Assembly (NCBI GenBank): GCA_947643685.1
Contig: CANRXD010000107.1
Coordinates: 1 to 6,221, forward strand
Source: an uncultured Clostridium sp.
GTDB lineage: Bacteria > Bacillota > Clostridia > Lachnospirales > Lachnospiraceae
Direction of reading: 5' to 3'
DNA length: 6,221 nt
Position 1 is the first letter of the stretch. Every line of letters starts with the position of its first letter. Shown here in pieces: positions 5,575 to 6,221 of the stretch. The notes below the pieces were generated by a model. The model was not told where the DNA came from, ran no database searches, and saw only the letters and a program-made list of their open reading frames with translations. A program made the position numbers and the translations under genes.

Positions 5575-5615
5575 TTTTGCCGCCTCTCTTTTTAACGGGT
5601 GCTTCTTTCAACAGG

Positions 5616-5660
5616 AAAAGGGGCTGCCGTTGCGCCAAAAGGTTTCCGGCTGCCCCTTTT
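5616..5660. terminator. Hairpin terminator after the glycyl-tRNA synthetase gene
   Basis: AAAAGGGGC (5616-5624) pairs with GCCCCTTTT (5652-5660). After a single mismatch GCCG (5626-5629) pairs with CGGC (5647-5650), and the loop has a small CC-AAAA-GG inner stem. On the minus strand the 3' arm ends CCCCTTTT, giving a terminator 12 nt after the synthetase stop codon. The symmetrical A/T ends would also allow activity on plus-strand transcripts, although no plus-strand gene ends here. The 17-nt loop makes it less tight than a classic terminator. Confidence 0.75.
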
Positions 5661-5672
5661 TACTTTCGTAAA

Positions 5673-6221
5673 TTAAAATGCAAGTTTTTCTTCCAGATAT
5701 GCCTTAAGCTCCGTGACCGGAATACGTACCTGCTCCATGGTATCTCTGTCGCGGACGGTAACGGCTCCGTCTGTCTCAGAGTCAAAGTCATAAGTTACGC
5801 AGAACGGAGTGCCGATCTCATCCTGTCTTCTGTATCTCTTGCCGATATTTCCTCTGTCGTCAAATTCACAGTTCCAGTATTTGGAAAGCTCGGCAAATAC
5901 CTTTTCCGCGCCTTCATTTAACTTCTTGGAAAGCGGCAAAACGCCCACCTTCACAGGAGCCAGGGCCGGATGGAAGTGGAGAACGGTTCTCACATCCCCC
6001 TCGCCGATTTCTTCCTCATCATAAGCGGAGCAGAGGAAGGCCAGAGTCACACGGTCCGCTCCCAGTGACGGCTCGATCACATAGGGGATATATTTCTCAT
6101 TCACCTCATCGTCAAAGTATGTCATATCCTGGCCGGATGCGTTATGATGCTGCGTCAGGTCATAGTCTGTTCTGTCAGCAATTCCCCAGAGCTCGCCCCA
6201 TCCGAAGGGGAATAAGAATTC
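5673..6221 (-). CDS. glyQS: Glycyl-tRNA synthetase, single-chain class II type, C-terminal part
   Basis: This enzyme charges tRNA-Gly with glycine. The window holds the last 182 residues and the stop; the N-terminal part of the roughly 460-residue protein lies beyond the right edge. Visible landmarks in fragment numbering are [17 protein letters not shown] at 6-22 from the glycine-site region, class II motif 3 at [15 protein letters not shown] (49-63), and the C-terminal anticodon-binding domain (about 87-180) with [29 protein letters not shown] and VTVRDRDT. This is the alpha2 form shared with eukaryotes, archaea and many clostridia, not the GlyQ/GlyS alpha2-beta2 form of Bacillus and Escherichia. 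It ends 12 nt before a hairpin terminator and is followed on the same strand by maf. Confidence 0.96.
   Translation of the reverse strand, partial: EFLFPFGWGELWGIADRTDYDLTQHHNASGQDMTYFDDEVNEKYIPYVIEPSLGADRVTLAFLCSAYDEEEIGEGDVRTVLHFHPALAPVKVGVLPLSKKLNEGAEKVFAELSKYWNCEFDDRGNIGKRYRRQDEIGTPFCVTYDFDSETDGAVTVRDRDTMEQVRIPVTELKAYLEEKLAF

Noticed and set aside
5575..5615. Possible promoter for maf (TTGAAA followed by TTAAAA)
   Set aside because: The two hexamers are only about 10 bp apart, too close for a sigma-A promoter, and no suitable -10 lies at 16-18 bp.
6216..6221. GAATTC at the right edge, possibly a cloning boundary
   Set aside because: The glycyl-tRNA synthetase frame runs through it with sensible residues and only one end has the site, so it is most likely native sequence.
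1..6221. Mobile element, CRISPR array, toxin-antitoxin or defence system
   Set aside because: No transposase or integrase, direct repeat series, target duplication or defence-type domain was seen; all space is filled by housekeeping genes with short intergenic regions.

Overview
The window looks like ordinary chromosomal housekeeping DNA from an anaerobic member of the Bacillota, most likely family Lachnospiraceae (Clostridium clostridioforme/Enterocloster-like). This rests on AGGAGG-type ribosome binding sites, sigma-A-like promoters, a CIRCE/HrcA heat-shock operator, a single-chain glycyl-tRNA synthetase, and a 163-residue protein that resembles a family I associate with Lachnospiraceae (DUF5721). 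The genus is inferred from memory of protein families, not from a search. I see no mobile element, CRISPR array, tRNA or rRNA.

Layout. From the left edge to 1731, on the minus strand, lies most of htpG (bacterial Hsp90); its C-terminus is outside the window. Its upstream region holds a sigma-A promoter (1832-1860) and a near-perfect CIRCE operator (1868-1894), which overlaps the stop codon of the next minus-strand gene, an uncharacterised DUF5721-like protein (1891-2382). That gene has an approximately 100-nt leader predicted to fold into two hairpins just before its ribosome binding site. Back-to-back promoters around 2490-2533 drive it leftward and apeB, an M18 metallo-aminopeptidase (2576-3895), rightward. 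apeB ends at a symmetrical bidirectional terminator (3929-3976) shared with a convergent minus-strand pair: maf (5574-4990, nucleotide pyrophosphatase) followed 20 nt later by a parvulin-like lipoprotein (4969-3992). A three-tier hairpin (5616-5660) separates maf from the end of a glycyl-tRNA synthetase gene that enters from the right edge.

The common theme is protein quality control and cell maintenance: an ATP-dependent chaperone under heat-shock control, an exported PrsA/SurA-like folding factor that lacks both parvulin active-site histidines, a cytosolic peptidase, a house-cleaning nucleotide pyrophosphatase and a translation enzyme. I find no clear sign of an undescribed defence or mobile system. 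The most notable signals are regulatory: the unusual upstream position of CIRCE relative to the htpG promoter, and the structured leader of the DUF5721-like gene. At the protein level they are the long charged linker in HtpG and the degenerate parvulin domain.
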